Notes: a model not told the origin generated them from the sequence alone. A DNA stretch of 64,000 bases from Streptomyces fragilis (GCF_003112515.1 NZ_BEVZ01000003.1:186001-250000); one strand, 5' to 3'; shown: positions 52,550-62,895, numbered from the stretch's first letter. A program made the numbers and translations.

Positions 52550-55261
52550 TTACAGGCCGTACCGCTCGCGGGCCTCCTTGACGGCCGTGGCCTTGACCTC
52601 GCCGCGGCGGGCGAGCTGGGCCAGCGCGGCGACCACGATCGACTCGGCGTCGACGCCGAAGTGGCGGCGGGCCGCGTCACGGGTGTCGGAGAGGCCGAAG
52701 CCGTCCGCGCCCAGCGAGGACCAGTCCTGCTCCACCCACTGCGCGATCTGGTCCGGGACCTGGCGCATGTAGTCGGACACGGCGAGCACCGGGCCCTGGG
52801 CGCCGGCCAGCGCCTGGCGGAGATACGGCACCCGCTCCTCGCCGCGCAGCAGGGCCTCGTCGGCCTCCAGCGCGTCGCGGCGCAGCTCCGTCCAGGAGGT
52901 CGCGGACCACACGTCGGCGGCCACGCCCCAGTCCTCGGAGAGCATCCGCTGGGCCTTGAGCGCCCAGTGGATCGCCGTGCCGGAGCCCAGCAGCTGGATG
53001 CGCGGGGCGTTGGCCGCCGGGGAGAGGCCGGCGGACTCCGCCGTGTTGAAGCGGTACAGGCCCTTGACGATGCCCTCGTCGATCCCGCCGACGGCCGGCT
53101 TGGCCGGCTGCGGCAGCGGCTCGTTGTAGACCGTCAGGTAGTAGAAGACGTCCCTGTCCTCACCCGGCGCGGCCTCGCCGTACATCCGGCGCAGGCCCTC
53201 CTTGACGATGACCGCGACCTCGTAGGCGAAGGCGGGGTCGTACGTCAGGGCGGCCGGGTTGGTGGCCGCGATGACCGGGGAGTGGCCGTCGGCGTGCTGC
53301 AGGCCCTCACCGGTCAGGGTGGTGCGGCCGGCGGTGGCGCCGACGAGGAAGCCGCGGCCGAGCTGGTCGCCGAGCTGCCACATCTGGTCGGCCGTGCGCT
53401 GCCAGCCGAACATCGAGTAGAAGATGTAGAACGGGATCATCGCCTCGCCGTGCGTGGAGTACGCGGTCGCGGCGGCGATGAAGTCGGCCATCGAACCGGC
53501 CTCGGTGATCCCCTCGTTGAGGATCTGGCCGTTCTTGGCCTCCTTGTAGTACATCAGCTGGTCGCGGTCGACCGGCTCGTACGTCTGCCCCTTGGGGGAG
53601 TAGATGCCGAGCGACGGGAAGAGCGACTCCATGCCGAAGGTGCGCGCCTCGTCGGGGACGATCGGCACCCAGCGCCGGCCGGTCTCCTTGTCGCGGACCA
53701 GGTCCTTGACCAGGCGGACGAACGCCATCGTGGTGGCGACGTTCTGCGAGCCGGAACCCTTGTCGAAGGAGGTGAACGCCTTCTCCGCCGGGGCCGGCAG
53801 CGGGGCCAGCGGGTGGACGCGGCGGGCCGGAGCCGGACCGCCGAGCGCCGCGCGGCGCTCCTGCAGGTAGCGCACCTCGGCGGAGTCGGCGCCCGGGTGG
53901 CCGTAGGGGACGACGCCGTCGACGAAGTCGCTGTCCTTGATCGGCAGCTCGAGGCGGTCGCGCATCGCCTTGAACTCGTCGGTGGAGAGCTTCTTCATCT
54001 GGTGGTTGGCGTTCTTGGACGCGAAGCCCTCGCCGAGCGTGTGGCCCTTGACCGTCTGGGCCAGGATCACCGTCGGGGCGCCCTTGAACTCCACGGCGGC
54101 CTTGTAGGCGGCGTACACCTTGCGGGGCTCGTGGCCGCCGCGGGAGAAGTGGAAGACGTCGAGGATCTTGTCGTCGCTCAGCAGCTTCGCCATCTCGGCG
54201 AGCGCCGGGTCCTTGCCGAAGAAGTCCTCGCGGATGTAGGCGGCGTCCCGGGTCTGGTACGTCTGCACCTGGGCGTCCGGCACCTCGCGCAGCCGGCGGA
54301 CCAGCGCGCCCGTGGTGTCGAGCTGGAGCAGCTCGTCCCAGGCGGAGCCCCACAGCGACTTCACGACGTTCCAGCCGGCGCCGCGGAACTGGGCCTCCAG
54401 CTCCTGCACGATCTTGAAGTTGGCGCGGACCGGGCCGTCGAGGCGCTGCAGGTTGCAGTTGATGACGAAGGTCAGGTTGTCCAGACCCTCGCGGGCCGCC
54501 AGCGCGAGTGCCGCCGTCGACTCCGGCTCGTCCATCTCGCCGTCGCCGAGGAACGCCCACACGTGCGAGGCGGAGACGTCCTTGATCCCGCGGTTGGTCA
54601 GGTAGCGGTTGAACCGCGCCTGGTAGATCGCGGAGAGCGGGCCCAGGCCCATGGAGACGGTGGGGAACTCCCACAGCCAGGGCAGACGGCGCGGGTGCGG
54701 GTAGGAGGGCAGGCCCTCGCCGCCGGACTCACGCCGGAAGTTGTCCAGGTGCGCCTCGGTGAGGCGGCCGTCCAGGAACGCACGGGCGTAGACGCCGGGG
54801 GAGGCGTGGCCCTGTACGTAGATCTGGTCGCCGGAGCCGGGAGCCTCGGGGGACTCCTTGCCCTTGAAGAAGTGGTTGAAGCCGGTCTCGTAGAGCCAGG
54901 CCGCGGAGGCGAAGGTGGCGATGTGGCCGCCGACGCCGTACTTGCTGCCGCGGGTCACCATGGCGGCCGCGTTCCAGCGGTTCCAGGCCGTGATCCGGGC
55001 CTCCATCTCCGGGTCGCCGGGAACCTCGGGCTCCGCGGCGGTCGGGATGGTGTTGATGTAGTCGGTCTCGAGGAGCTTGGGCAGCGAGACCCCGGCCCCC
55101 TCTGCGCGCTCCAGGGTGCGGCGCATCAGGTACGCGGCACGGTGCGGGCCGGCCGCCTCGGCGACCGCGTCCAGGGAGGCCTGCCACTCGGCGGTCTCCT
55201 CGCGGTCACGGTCCGGGAGCTGGTCCAGCGCGCTAGGGGCGATGGCGTGGGGGTCGGTCAT
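52550..55261 (-). CDS. aceE: Pyruvate dehydrogenase E1 component (homodimeric)
   Basis: The 903-residue E1 decarboxylates pyruvate with thiamine diphosphate and passes the acetyl group to lipoyl-E2. The thiamine motif GDGEMDEPES ... NCNLQ lies near residues 238-268. SKYGVGGHIATFASAAWLYE and FNHFFKG are typical AceE segments, and the length fits the E. coli type E1 (about 890). ATG 55261. A GntR gene lies upstream on the same strand with a 17-bp palindrome in the gap, so pyruvate- or metabolite-dependent control is likely. E2 and E3 genes follow at 56461-59709. Confidence 0.96.
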   Translation of the reverse strand: MTDPHAIAPSALDQLPDRDREETAEWQASLDAVAEAAGPHRAAYLMRRTLERAEGAGVSLPKLLETDYINTIPTAAEPEVPGDPEMEARITAWNRWNAAAMVTRGSKYGVGGHIATFASAAWLYETGFNHFFKGKESPEAPGSGDQIYVQGHASPGVYARAFLDGRLTEAHLDNFRRESGGEGLPSYPHPRRLPWLWEFPTVSMGLGPLSAIYQARFNRYLTNRGIKDVSASHVWAFLGDGEMDEPESTAALALAAREGLDNLTFVINCNLQRLDGPVRANFKIVQELEAQFRGAGWNVVKSLWGSAWDELLQLDTTGALVRRLREVPDAQVQTYQTRDAAYIREDFFGKDPALAEMAKLLSDDKILDVFHFSRGGHEPRKVYAAYKAAVEFKGAPTVILAQTVKGHTLGEGFASKNANHQMKKLSTDEFKAMRDRLELPIKDSDFVDGVVPYGHPGADSAEVRYLQERRAALGGPAPARRVHPLAPLPAPAEKAFTSFDKGSGSQNVATTMAFVRLVKDLVRDKETGRRWVPIVPDEARTFGMESLFPSLGIYSPKGQTYEPVDRDQLMYYKEAKNGQILNEGITEAGSMADFIAAATAYSTHGEAMIPFYIFYSMFGWQRTADQMWQLGDQLGRGFLVGATAGRTTLTGEGLQHADGHSPVIAATNPAALTYDPAFAYEVAVIVKEGLRRMYGEAAPGEDRDVFYYLTVYNEPLPQPAKPAVGGIDEGIVKGLYRFNTAESAGLSPAANAPRIQLLGSGTAIHWALKAQRMLSEDWGVAADVWSATSWTELRRDALEADEALLRGEERVPYLRQALAGAQGPVLAVSDYMRQVPDQIAQWVEQDWSSLGADGFGLSDTRDAARRHFGVDAESIVVAALAQLARRGEVKATAVKEARERYGL

Positions 55262-55391
55262 GTCGCCGCCTTCCTCAGTCGAAGGGGTGCGGTGCGCGCG
55301 GGTGCGCGCGGATGCGGGGTGCCCTTGGGTCTTTGGCAGGACAGGGCAGGGTGGAACCTCGGGTAAGAGGCCCGCGGCGACTGTAACCCCC

Positions 55392-55408
55392 TGATCGATG
55401 ATCGATCA
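55392..55408. promoter_or_regulatory. 17-bp palindrome upstream of aceE, likely GntR operator
   Basis: TGATCGAT-G-ATCGATCA is a perfect 8+8 palindrome, 131-147 nt before the aceE start, in the 286-bp gap between the GntR gene and aceE. It is the most AT-rich and symmetric piece of the gap. GntR/FCD proteins often bind palindromes of this size. Confidence 0.6.
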
Positions 55409-55547
55409 AAGGGATGAGCGGTAAAACTTGCCGAACCGGCGAAAGTCGGCACGCAGTGCCACGACATTGGCAGGGTCCACGACACCCGGTGCCGTGGAAT
55501 CGCAGGTCAGAAGGGGTGGAGAACCGCTCGAATGGGGAGTGGGGTGC

Positions 55548-56183
55548 TCAGGCGGCGGCGTCCGGGCGGGGTGCGCAGCCCAGGACGTGGGCCTTCACGA
55601 GGTCGGCGATCCGGGGGTCGCGGCGGCGGAAGGCGGCCACCAGCTCCTCGTGCTCCTCCGCGAAGGACTGCTGCACGGTCCCCAGCCAGCGGATCGACAG
55701 GGCCGTGAACACCTCGATGCCCAGCCCCTCCCAGGTGTGCAGCAGGACCGAGTTGCCGGCCGCCCGCACCATCTCGCGGTGGAAGGCCACCGTGTGCCGC
55801 ACCTGGCCCGCCGCGTCGGCCAGCCGGTCGGCCTCGTGCAGGGCCGCCACGTGCGGCTCCAGGACCGAGCAGTCGTCCCCGAGGCGCTCCGCCGCCAGTT
55901 CGGCCGCGATGGCCTCCAGGCCGGCCCGCACCGGGTAGCTCTCCTCCAGGTCGGCGGCCGTCAGGCTCCGCACCCGCACGCCCTTGTTGGGGGCGGACTC
56001 GATCAGCCGCAGCGACTCCAGCTCCCGCAGGGCCTCGCGGACCGGGGTCTGGCTGACCTCCAGCTCGGTGGCGATCCGCCGCTCCACGATGCGCTCGCCC
56101 GGCTTCCAGCGGCCGCTGACGATTCCCTCCACGATGTGCTCGCGGATCTGTTCGCGCAGCGAGTGGATGACGGGCGCGGTCAT
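55548..56183 (-). CDS. GntR-family regulator, FCD subfamily
   Basis: The 211-residue protein has an N-terminal winged helix (LREQIREHIVEGIVSGRWKPGERIVERRIATELEVSQTPVREALREL) and a C-terminal FCD helical domain with metal/ligand residues such as His in VAFHREMVRAAGN and LVKAHV. It lies just upstream of aceE on the same strand and is the obvious candidate regulator of pyruvate dehydrogenase (PdhR-like by position). Ligand (pyruvate or other carboxylate) is inferred. ATG 56183 follows GGAG. Confidence 0.88.
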   Translation of the reverse strand: MTAPVIHSLREQIREHIVEGIVSGRWKPGERIVERRIATELEVSQTPVREALRELESLRLIESAPNKGVRVRSLTAADLEESYPVRAGLEAIAAELAAERLGDDCSVLEPHVAALHEADRLADAAGQVRHTVAFHREMVRAAGNSVLLHTWEGLGIEVFTALSIRWLGTVQQSFAEEHEELVAAFRRRDPRIADLVKAHVLGCAPRPDAAA

Positions 56184-56405
56184 GGGGGCTCCTTCGGGCA
56201 GGGGCGACCTGCGGCCAGGGCCCCCGGGGGCGTGAGACGCTTAGACAATACGGCTGCGGAGCGTGTCTGCCGAGGCACATCCGGGCGCTGAGACGCAGGT
56301 GAGACGAGGCTTACACCACGCGACGGGCGCTGTGGCGAGGATCCCCCGGCCGCCCGGGAGCCCCCTTGACCCGCCTTTGACGTGCGCTTCACCCGGGCTT
56401 CACGC

Positions 56406-56445
56406 GACGGCGCCCCCGCCCGGAATCCCGGGCGGGGGCGCCGTC
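56406..56445 (-). terminator. Terminator of sucB
   Basis: A perfect 18-bp stem with loop AATC lies 16 nt after the sucB stop. Confidence 0.9.
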
Positions 56446-56460
56446 AGGCACGGGGCGTGG

Positions 56461-58263
56461 TCACAGGCCGAGCTCGACCTCGAACTCGCCGGCCTCCAGG
56501 ATCGCCTTGACCGCGGTCAGGTAGCGGGCGGCGTCGGCGCCGTCCACCAGACGGTGGTCGTAGGAGAGCGTCAGGTAGGTCATGTCGCGGACCGCGATGA
56601 CCGGACCGTCCTCGGTCTCGATGACGGCCGGACGCTTCACCGTGGCGCCGATGCCCAGGATGGCGACCTGGTTCGGCGGAACGATGATCGTGTCGAACAG
56701 CGCACCGCGCGAACCGGTGTTGCTGATCGAGAAGGTGCCGCCGGCCAGCTCGTCCGGGGTGATCTTGTTGGCGCGGACCTTGCCCGCCAGCTCCGCCGTG
56801 GCCTTGGCGATGCCGGCCAGGTTGAGGTCGCCGGCGTTCTTGATGACCGGGGTCATCAGGCCCTTCTCGGCGTCCACCGCGATCCCGATGTTCTCGGAGT
56901 CGAAGTAGGTGATCGTGCCCTCGGCCTCGTTGATCCGGGCGTTGATGACCGGGTGGGCCTTCAGCGCCTGGGCCGCCGCCTTCACGAAGAACGGCATCGG
57001 GGAGAGCTTGACGCCCTCACGGGCCAGGAAGGCGTCCTTGGCCTGGTTGCGCAGGCGCATCAGGCGGGTGACGTCGACCTCGACCACCGAGGAGAGCTGG
57101 GCCTGCTCGCGCAGCGCCTTGACCATGTTGTCGCCGATGACCTTGCGGATCCGCGGCATCTTCACGGTCTGACCGCGCAGCGGGGACGCCTCGAGGGCCG
57201 GGGCCTTCTTGGCGGCCGGCGCGGCCGGGGCGGCGGCGGCCGGAGCCTGCGCCGCGGCCTTGGCGGCCTCGGCGGCGGCCAGGACGTCCTGCTTGCGGAT
57301 GCGGCCGCCGACGCCGGTGCCCTTGACGGAGCCCAGGTCGACGCCGTTCTCGGAGGCGAGCTTGCGCACCAGCGGGGTCACGTAGGCGTCGCTCGCACCG
57401 GTGCCGGAGGGCGCGGCCGGGGCCTGCGCGGCGGGGGCCGGAGCGGCCGGAGCCGGGGCCGGAGCCTGAGCCGGGGCGGCCGGGGCCGGAGCCTGAGCGG
57501 CCGGGGCCGGCGCGGGGGCGGCGGCCGCGGGAGCCGGGGTGGGCTCCGGGGCCGGGGCCGGGGCGGGAGCCGGGGTGGGCTCCGGAGCCGGGGCCGGGGC
57601 GGCCGGGGCCTCGGGAGCGGCGGCGGCCGGGGCCGAGCCCGGGGTGCCGATGACGGCCAGCTTGGCGCCGACCTCGGCCGTCTCGTCCTCGTTCACCACG
57701 ATCTCGAGCAGCGTGCCGGAGGCGGGCGCCGGGATCTCGGTGTCGACCTTGTCGGTGGAGACCTCGAGCAGCGGCTCGTCGGCCTCGACGGACTCGCCGA
57801 CCTGCTTCAGCCAGCGGGTGACGGTGCCCTCGGTGACGGACTCGCCGAGCGCCGGGAGCACCACGTCGGTGCCCTCGGCGGAGCCGCCGCCGGCCGCCGC
57901 CTCGGCGGTCGGGGCGGGGGCCGGCTCGGCCTGGTCCGGGGAGGGGGTGGTCTCCGGGGCCTGGACCGGCTCGGCGGCCGGCGCGGCCTCCTGGGCCGGG
58001 GCGGCCTGCTCGGCCGGGGCGCCGGAGCCGTCGTCGATCAGGGCCAGCTCGGCGCCCACCTCGACGGTCTCGTCCTCGGCCACCTTGATGGAGGACAGGA
58101 CGCCGGACGCGGGCGAGGGGATCTCGGTGTCGACCTTGTCGGTCGAGACCTCGAGCAGCGGCTCGTCGGCCTCGACCCGCTCACCCTCGGCCTTCAGCCA
58201 ACGGGTGACGGTGCCCTCGGTGACGCTCTCGCCGAGCGCCGGAAGGGTTACGGAAACCGCCAT
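56461..58263 (-). CDS. sucB: Dihydrolipoamide acyltransferase (E2) with two lipoyl domains
   Basis: The 600-residue E2 has two lipoyl domains (residues about 1-78 and 130-210), each with the lipoylated Lys in [12 protein letters not shown]. Long Ala/Pro/Glu linkers follow, then an E3-binding domain ([28 protein letters not shown], about 290-325) and the catalytic domain with HRLVDG near residue 570. In actinomycetes this protein is named SucB but can serve as the E2 of both pyruvate and 2-oxoglutarate dehydrogenase. Its own lipoyl groups come from LipB and LipA. lpd is 57 nt upstream, so lpd-sucB form an operon. Confidence 0.92.
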   Translation of the reverse strand: MAVSVTLPALGESVTEGTVTRWLKAEGERVEADEPLLEVSTDKVDTEIPSPASGVLSSIKVAEDETVEVGAELALIDDGSGAPAEQAAPAQEAAPAAEPVQAPETTPSPDQAEPAPAPTAEAAAGGGSAEGTDVVLPALGESVTEGTVTRWLKQVGESVEADEPLLEVSTDKVDTEIPAPASGTLLEIVVNEDETAEVGAKLAVIGTPGSAPAAAAPEAPAAPAPAPEPTPAPAPAPAPEPTPAPAAAAPAPAPAAQAPAPAAPAQAPAPAPAAPAPAAQAPAAPSGTGASDAYVTPLVRKLASENGVDLGSVKGTGVGGRIRKQDVLAAAEAAKAAAQAPAAAAPAAPAAKKAPALEASPLRGQTVKMPRIRKVIGDNMVKALREQAQLSSVVEVDVTRLMRLRNQAKDAFLAREGVKLSPMPFFVKAAAQALKAHPVINARINEAEGTITYFDSENIGIAVDAEKGLMTPVIKNAGDLNLAGIAKATAELAGKVRANKITPDELAGGTFSISNTGSRGALFDTIIVPPNQVAILGIGATVKRPAVIETEDGPVIAVRDMTYLTLSYDHRLVDGADAARYLTAVKAILEAGEFEVELGL

Positions 58264-58320
58264 GGTTTCGGTTGCTCCTAACGAAAGTACGGAAGTCTGT
58301 TCGCGGTCGTCCGGCGGTGA

Positions 58321-59709
58321 TCAGTCGTGAGCGTGCAGCGGCTTGCCGGCCAGCGCGAGGTGGGCCTCGCCCAGCGCCTCGTTCTGCGTCGGGTGCGCGT
58401 GGATGAGCTGCGCGACCTCGGCCGGCAGCGCCTCCCAGTTGTAGATCAGCTGGGCCTCGCCGACCTGCTCGCCCATGCGGTCGCCCACCATGTGGACGCC
58501 GACCACGGCGCCGTCCTTCACCTGGACGAGCTTGATCTCGCCCGCGGTCTTGAGGATCTTGCTCCTGCCGTTGCCCGCCAGGTTGTACTTGAGGGTGACG
58601 ACCTTGTCCGCGCCGTAGATCTCCTTGGCCTTGGCCTCGGTGATGCCGACGGAGGCGACCTCCGGGTGGCAGTACGTGACGCGCGGCACACCGTCGTAGT
58701 CGATCGGGACGGCCTTGAGGCCGGCCAGACGCTCGGCCACCAGGATGCCCTCGGCGAAGCCGACGTGCGCGAGCTGGAGGGTGGGCACCAGGTCGCCGAC
58801 CGCGGAGATGGTCGGGACGTTGGTGCGCATGTACTCGTCGACCAGGACGTAGCCGCGGTCCATCGCGACGCCCTGCTCCTCGTAGCCCAGGCCCTGCGAG
58901 ACCGGGCCACGGCCGACGGCGACGAGGAGGACCTCGGCCTCGAACTCCTTGCCGTCCGCCAGGGTGACCTTGACGCCGTTCTGGGTGTACTCCGCCTTCT
59001 GGAAGAAGGTGCCCAGGTTGAACTTGATGCCGCGCTTGCGGAAGGCGCGCTCGAGCAGCTTGGAGCTGTTCTCGTCCTCGACCGGCACGAGGTGCTTCAT
59101 GCCCTCGATGATCGTGACCTCGGAGCCGAACGACTTCCAGGCCGAGGCGAACTCGACGCCGATGACGCCGCCGCCCAGGATGATCGCGGACTGCGGGACG
59201 CGGTCCAGGACCAGCGCGTGGTCCGAGGAGATGATCCGGTTGCCGTCGATCTCCAGGCCCGGCAGCGACTTCGGCACGGAGCCGGTCGCCAGCAGGACGT
59301 GGCGGCCCTGGATCCGCTGCCCGTTCACGTCGACCGAGGTCGGGGAGGAGAGACGGCCCTCGCCCTCGATGTAGGTCACCTTGCGGGAGGCGACCAGGCC
59401 CTGCAGACCCTTGTACAGGCCCGAGATGACCTCGTCCTTGTACTTCATGACGGCCGGGACGTCGATGCCCTCGAAGGTCGCCTTGACACCGAACTGCTCG
59501 CTCTCACGCGCCTGGTCGGCGATCTCGCCGGCGTGCAGGAGAGCCTTGGTCGGGATGCAACCCTTGTGCAGGCAGGTGCCGCCGACCTTGTCCTTCTCGA
59601 TCAGGGCGACGTCAAGGCCCAGCTGAGCCCCGCGCAGCGCCGCGGCGTACCCGCCGCTACCGCCGCCGAGGATCACTAGGTCGAAAACGGTGCTGGCGTC
59701 GTTCGCCAC
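58321..59709 (-). CDS. lpdA: Dihydrolipoamide dehydrogenase (E3)
   Basis: The 462-residue flavoenzyme re-oxidises lipoyl groups. It has the FAD loop GGGSGGYAAA, the redox pair Cys46/Cys51 in GGTCLHKGCIPTKALL, the NAD loop GGGVIGVEFAS and the C-terminal HAHPTQNEALGE with the catalytic His-Glu. GGAGG lies 7 nt before GTG 59709; an upstream GTG frame exists but is not conserved. It is transcribed with sucB. Confidence 0.95.
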   Translation of the reverse strand: MANDASTVFDLVILGGGSGGYAAALRGAQLGLDVALIEKDKVGGTCLHKGCIPTKALLHAGEIADQARESEQFGVKATFEGIDVPAVMKYKDEVISGLYKGLQGLVASRKVTYIEGEGRLSSPTSVDVNGQRIQGRHVLLATGSVPKSLPGLEIDGNRIISSDHALVLDRVPQSAIILGGGVIGVEFASAWKSFGSEVTIIEGMKHLVPVEDENSSKLLERAFRKRGIKFNLGTFFQKAEYTQNGVKVTLADGKEFEAEVLLVAVGRGPVSQGLGYEEQGVAMDRGYVLVDEYMRTNVPTISAVGDLVPTLQLAHVGFAEGILVAERLAGLKAVPIDYDGVPRVTYCHPEVASVGITEAKAKEIYGADKVVTLKYNLAGNGRSKILKTAGEIKLVQVKDGAVVGVHMVGDRMGEQVGEAQLIYNWEALPAEVAQLIHAHPTQNEALGEAHLALAGKPLHAHD

Positions 59710-59925
59710 GTCACGTCCTCCATGCATGTGCGCCACGCCGGTCTCGTCCGACCGGTCGGCGGCTGGTCACGGCCGCTCTAAGTGCTTCGGCCCGGGTGGG
59801 GCCCTGTCCTGCCAAGGGTCCATCTTTGCACTTGTCGGAGCCCAACCGGACGCGGGGCCGTGTTGTGAGACGCGGCACAGTCCCCGGCGAGGCGGGTTCC
59901 GCATACCCCGCCACCGGACGCCCAA

Positions 59926-59970
59926 GGGGGTGGGGAGGGGTCCCGCGCCGCGGAACCCCTCCCCACCCCC
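59926..59970 (-). terminator. Terminator of pepA
   Basis: Sixteen perfect base pairs (GGGGGTGGGGAGGGGT with its complement) extend inward by four more around a small loop, 16 nt after the pepA stop. Confidence 0.9.
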
Positions 59971-59985
59971 GGTGGGTCGCGCCGG

Positions 59986-61536
59986 TCAGACCAGGTCGCC
60001 CGCGGCGGCCCGCTCGGCCAGACGGACCAGCGTGCGCACGGCGCTGCCGGTGCCGCCCTTCGGCGTGTAGCCGAACGGCTTGCCCTCGTTGAAGGCCGGG
60101 CCGGCGATGTCCAGGTGCGCCCAGGCGATGTCCTCGCCCACGAACTCGCGCAGGAACAGACCGGCCACCAGGCCGCCGCCCATCCGCTCGCCCATGTTGG
60201 CGATGTCGGCCGTGGCCGAGTCCATGCCGGCGCGCAGGTGCTCCGGCAGCGGCATCTGCCAGGCGTCCTCGCCGCTCTCCTCGGCCGCCTCGTGCACCAG
60301 GGCGCGGAAGGCGTCGTCGTTGGCCATGACGCCGAAGGTCCGCGACCCCAGGGCGACCATCATCGCGCCGGTCAGCGTCGCCACGTCGACGATCGCGTCC
60401 GGCTTCTCCAGCGAGGCGGCCCACAGGCCGTCGGCCAGGACCAGACGGCCCTCGGCGTCGGTGTTGAGGACCTCGACGGTCTTGCCGCTGTACATCCGCA
60501 GCACGTCACCCGGACGGGTGGCGGAACCGGACGGCATGTTCTCCGCCAGGCAGAGCCAGCCGGTCACGTTCGCCTCGATGCCCAGGCGCGCCGCCGTCAC
60601 CACCGCGGAGAGGACCGCGGCGGCGCCGGACATGTCGCACTTCATGGTCTCGTTGTGACCGGCCGGCTTCAGGGAGATGCCGCCCGAGTCGTAGGTGATG
60701 CCCTTGCCGACGAAGGCCAGGTGCGTCTTCGCCTTCGACGAGGTGTACGACAGCTTCACCAGCCGCGGCGGACGGGACGAGCCGCCGCCCACGCCGAGGA
60801 GGCCGCCGTAGCCGCCCTTGGTGAGCGCCTTCTCGTCCAGCACCGTCACCTTGAGGCCGTGCTCCTTGGCGGCCTTCTGCGCGATCTCCGCGAAGGTGGC
60901 GGGGAACAGGTCGTTCGGCGGCATGTTGATCAGGTCGCGGGCGTGGTTCATCTCCTCGGCCACCGCGACGCCGCGCTCCACGGCCGCCTTGAAGGCGCGG
61001 TCGCGCGGCTTGCCGCCGAGCAGCACCGCCTCGCCCAGCGGGCCCTTCTTCGCGGCCTTGGAACCCTTGCCGCCCTTGGCGTCCTTGCCGGACTCCTTGT
61101 AGGCGTCGTACGTGTACGCGCCCAGCAGCACGCCCTCGGCGACCGCGCCGGCCGCCTCCGCGTCCTCCAGCGGGAGCGCGAACGCGGCCTTGGCCACGCC
61201 GGTCAGCGCACGGGCGGCCGCACCGGCGGCCCGGCGCAGCGCCTCGGCGCCCCAGGCCTCGTCCTTCTCCGGCTGCGCGCCCAGGCCGACGGCCACCACC
61301 AGCGGGGCCTTGAAGCCGGACGGGGCGGGCAGCTTGGTCACCTCGCCCTCGGCGCCCGAGGCGCCCAGGGTCTCCAGCAGGCCGGCCAGCGAACCGTCGT
61401 ACGCCTCGGCGACGGCCTCGGCGCCCGCGGTCACGACAGGGCCGCCGTCCGGCTGCGCGCCCTTGGCGACACCGACGACGATCGCGTCGGCGCGCAGGCC
61501 GGCGACGGCGGCGGTGCTGAGAGAAAGATCAGTCAC
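59986..61536 (-). CDS. pepA: Leucyl aminopeptidase (M17)
   Basis: The 516-residue protein has the M17 signature NTDAEGRLVLADGL (about residue 357), the metal-binding FVGKGITYDSGGISLKP and DMSGAAAVL blocks, and an N-terminal regulatory domain of the usual kind. It removes N-terminal residues from peptides in the cytoplasm. It is upstream of lpd on the same strand but separated by a strong terminator. Confidence 0.95.
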   Translation of the reverse strand: MTDLSLSTAAVAGLRADAIVVGVAKGAQPDGGPVVTAGAEAVAEAYDGSLAGLLETLGASGAEGEVTKLPAPSGFKAPLVVAVGLGAQPEKDEAWGAEALRRAAGAAARALTGVAKAAFALPLEDAEAAGAVAEGVLLGAYTYDAYKESGKDAKGGKGSKAAKKGPLGEAVLLGGKPRDRAFKAAVERGVAVAEEMNHARDLINMPPNDLFPATFAEIAQKAAKEHGLKVTVLDEKALTKGGYGGLLGVGGGSSRPPRLVKLSYTSSKAKTHLAFVGKGITYDSGGISLKPAGHNETMKCDMSGAAAVLSAVVTAARLGIEANVTGWLCLAENMPSGSATRPGDVLRMYSGKTVEVLNTDAEGRLVLADGLWAASLEKPDAIVDVATLTGAMMVALGSRTFGVMANDDAFRALVHEAAEESGEDAWQMPLPEHLRAGMDSATADIANMGERMGGGLVAGLFLREFVGEDIAWAHLDIAGPAFNEGKPFGYTPKGGTGSAVRTLVRLAERAAAGDLV

Positions 61537-61664
61537 GGTGGTGATGTCTCGCTTCCGTTGAGAGTGGTGTGCGTCCGCAGGGCCGAGAGGATGGGCTCGG
61601 CCGGGCCCTGGGCTTCTGGGAGGAGCCTACGCGCGGGCCCGCGCCCGGGTCAGCCCAGGCACGG

Positions 61665-62477
61665 TCACCCCACGCACAGCACCAGCAGCGAGACGGTCGC
61701 CGCGGTCTCCGCCAGCGCGCCCAGCACGTCTCCCGTTACCCCTCCGAAGCGGCGTACACAGCGCCGCAGCAGCAACTCGGCCGCCAGACACCCCAGCAGC
61801 ACCGCCGCCGCGGCGCCCAGCGCCGCGCCCGCGCCGTCCAGCAGCGCCCCGGCGGCGGCCGCGGCGAGGGTGACCGCGACGGCGACCGCGGCGGCCGCCG
61901 CCCGGGGCACCGTCCCGGCGACCACCGCGCCCAGCCCCTCCGGCCGGGCCGCGGGCACCCCCGCCCTGGCGCCCAGGGTCAGCGCCAGGCGCGCGGTCAC
62001 GGCGGACAGCAGCGCGGCGAGCGCGCCCGGCGCGGGGGAGCGGCCGAAGGCCTCGGCCAGCGCCGCGACCTGCGCGGCCAGCGCCAGCAGCAGGGTGACC
62101 ACCCCGAACGGGCCGATGTCGGAGCGCTTCATGACGCGCAGCGCCTCGTCGGCGGGTTTGGCGCTGCCCAGGCCGTCGGCGGTGTCGGCGAGGCCGTCCA
62201 GGTGCAGCGCCCGGGTCAGCACCGCGGGAACGGCGACGGCCACGACGGCGGCGAGCGGCGGGGCGAACCCGGCGGCGAGAGCGGCCACGCCGGCCAGGGC
62301 CGCCGCGGCTCCGACCGCCAGCCCGGCGAGCGGGGCGCAGAGCATGCCGTGACGGGCCGCCGTCCGGTCCCAGCGGCGCACCCGCACCGGCAGCGTGGTG
62401 AGGGTGCCCAGGGCGAACCGCGGTCCGTCGAGGACGCCGGGGCGGCCGGCGAGGCGTGAGGGGGTGGGGTCGGACAT
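61665..62477 (-). CDS. cobS: Adenosylcobinamide-GDP ribazoletransferase
   Basis: The 270-residue polytopic membrane protein has the CobS signature ALHLDGLADTADGLGS (about residues 88-103) with DxxAD-D residues and the conserved MKRSDIGPFGV. It joins adenosylcobinamide-GDP and alpha-ribazole in vitamin B12 assembly. ATG 62477 is chosen over a longer frame. Other cob genes are expected nearby in Streptomyces but none are in the window. Confidence 0.9.
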   Translation of the reverse strand: MSDPTPSRLAGRPGVLDGPRFALGTLTTLPVRVRRWDRTAARHGMLCAPLAGLAVGAAAALAGVAALAAGFAPPLAAVVAVAVPAVLTRALHLDGLADTADGLGSAKPADEALRVMKRSDIGPFGVVTLLLALAAQVAALAEAFGRSPAPGALAALLSAVTARLALTLGARAGVPAARPEGLGAVVAGTVPRAAAAAVAVAVTLAAAAAGALLDGAGAALGAAAAVLLGCLAAELLLRRCVRRFGGVTGDVLGALAETAATVSLLVLCVG

Positions 62478-62589
62478 GCGGCGTGACGCTACCGGCCCCG
62501 CGCCCGCGGTCACCCGGCGGGGCGGGGACCGCGTCCCGGCCGGCGAACCGGGCCGGCCGGGAACCGGGGTCCCGGGCGGGGAGCGCGTC

Positions 62590-62868
62590 TCAGCCGGGGA
62601 TGAGGCCCTCGTCGGTGAGGAGGGCGCGGACCTCGTCCAGGGTGGCGTCCGGGGCCGGGAGGATCAGCTCGGACGGCTCCAGGGAGTCGTCCGGCAGCGG
62701 TTCCCCCAGCTCGCGGACCTTGTCCAGCAGGGCCCGCAGCGTCCGGCGGAAGCCGGGGCCGTCGCCCTGCTCCATCTCCGACGACAGTTCGTCGTCCAGC
62801 GCGGAGAGTTCGGCCAGATGGCTGTCGGACAGCCGGACCTGACCCTCACCCATGATCCGAACGATCAT
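62590..62868 (-). CDS. pspAA: PspA-associated protein PspAA
   Basis: The 92-residue acidic protein (MIVRIMGEGQVRLSDSHLAELSALDDELSSEME) matches the PspAA family found next to pspA in actinobacteria. It starts 27 nt after the pspA stop, so both are one transcript. It is thought to modulate the PspA membrane-stress response; the mechanism is unknown. Confidence 0.88.
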   Translation of the reverse strand: MIVRIMGEGQVRLSDSHLAELSALDDELSSEMEQGDGPGFRRTLRALLDKVRELGEPLPDDSLEPSELILPAPDATLDEVRALLTDEGLIPG

Positions 62869-62895
62869 CCCGGGCCTCCCTGAAAGCGGTCGGGG

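Noticed and set aside
52145-55366. Long plus-strand open frame opposite aceE
   Set aside because: Antisense shadow of aceE; the translation is low complexity and lacks any domain.
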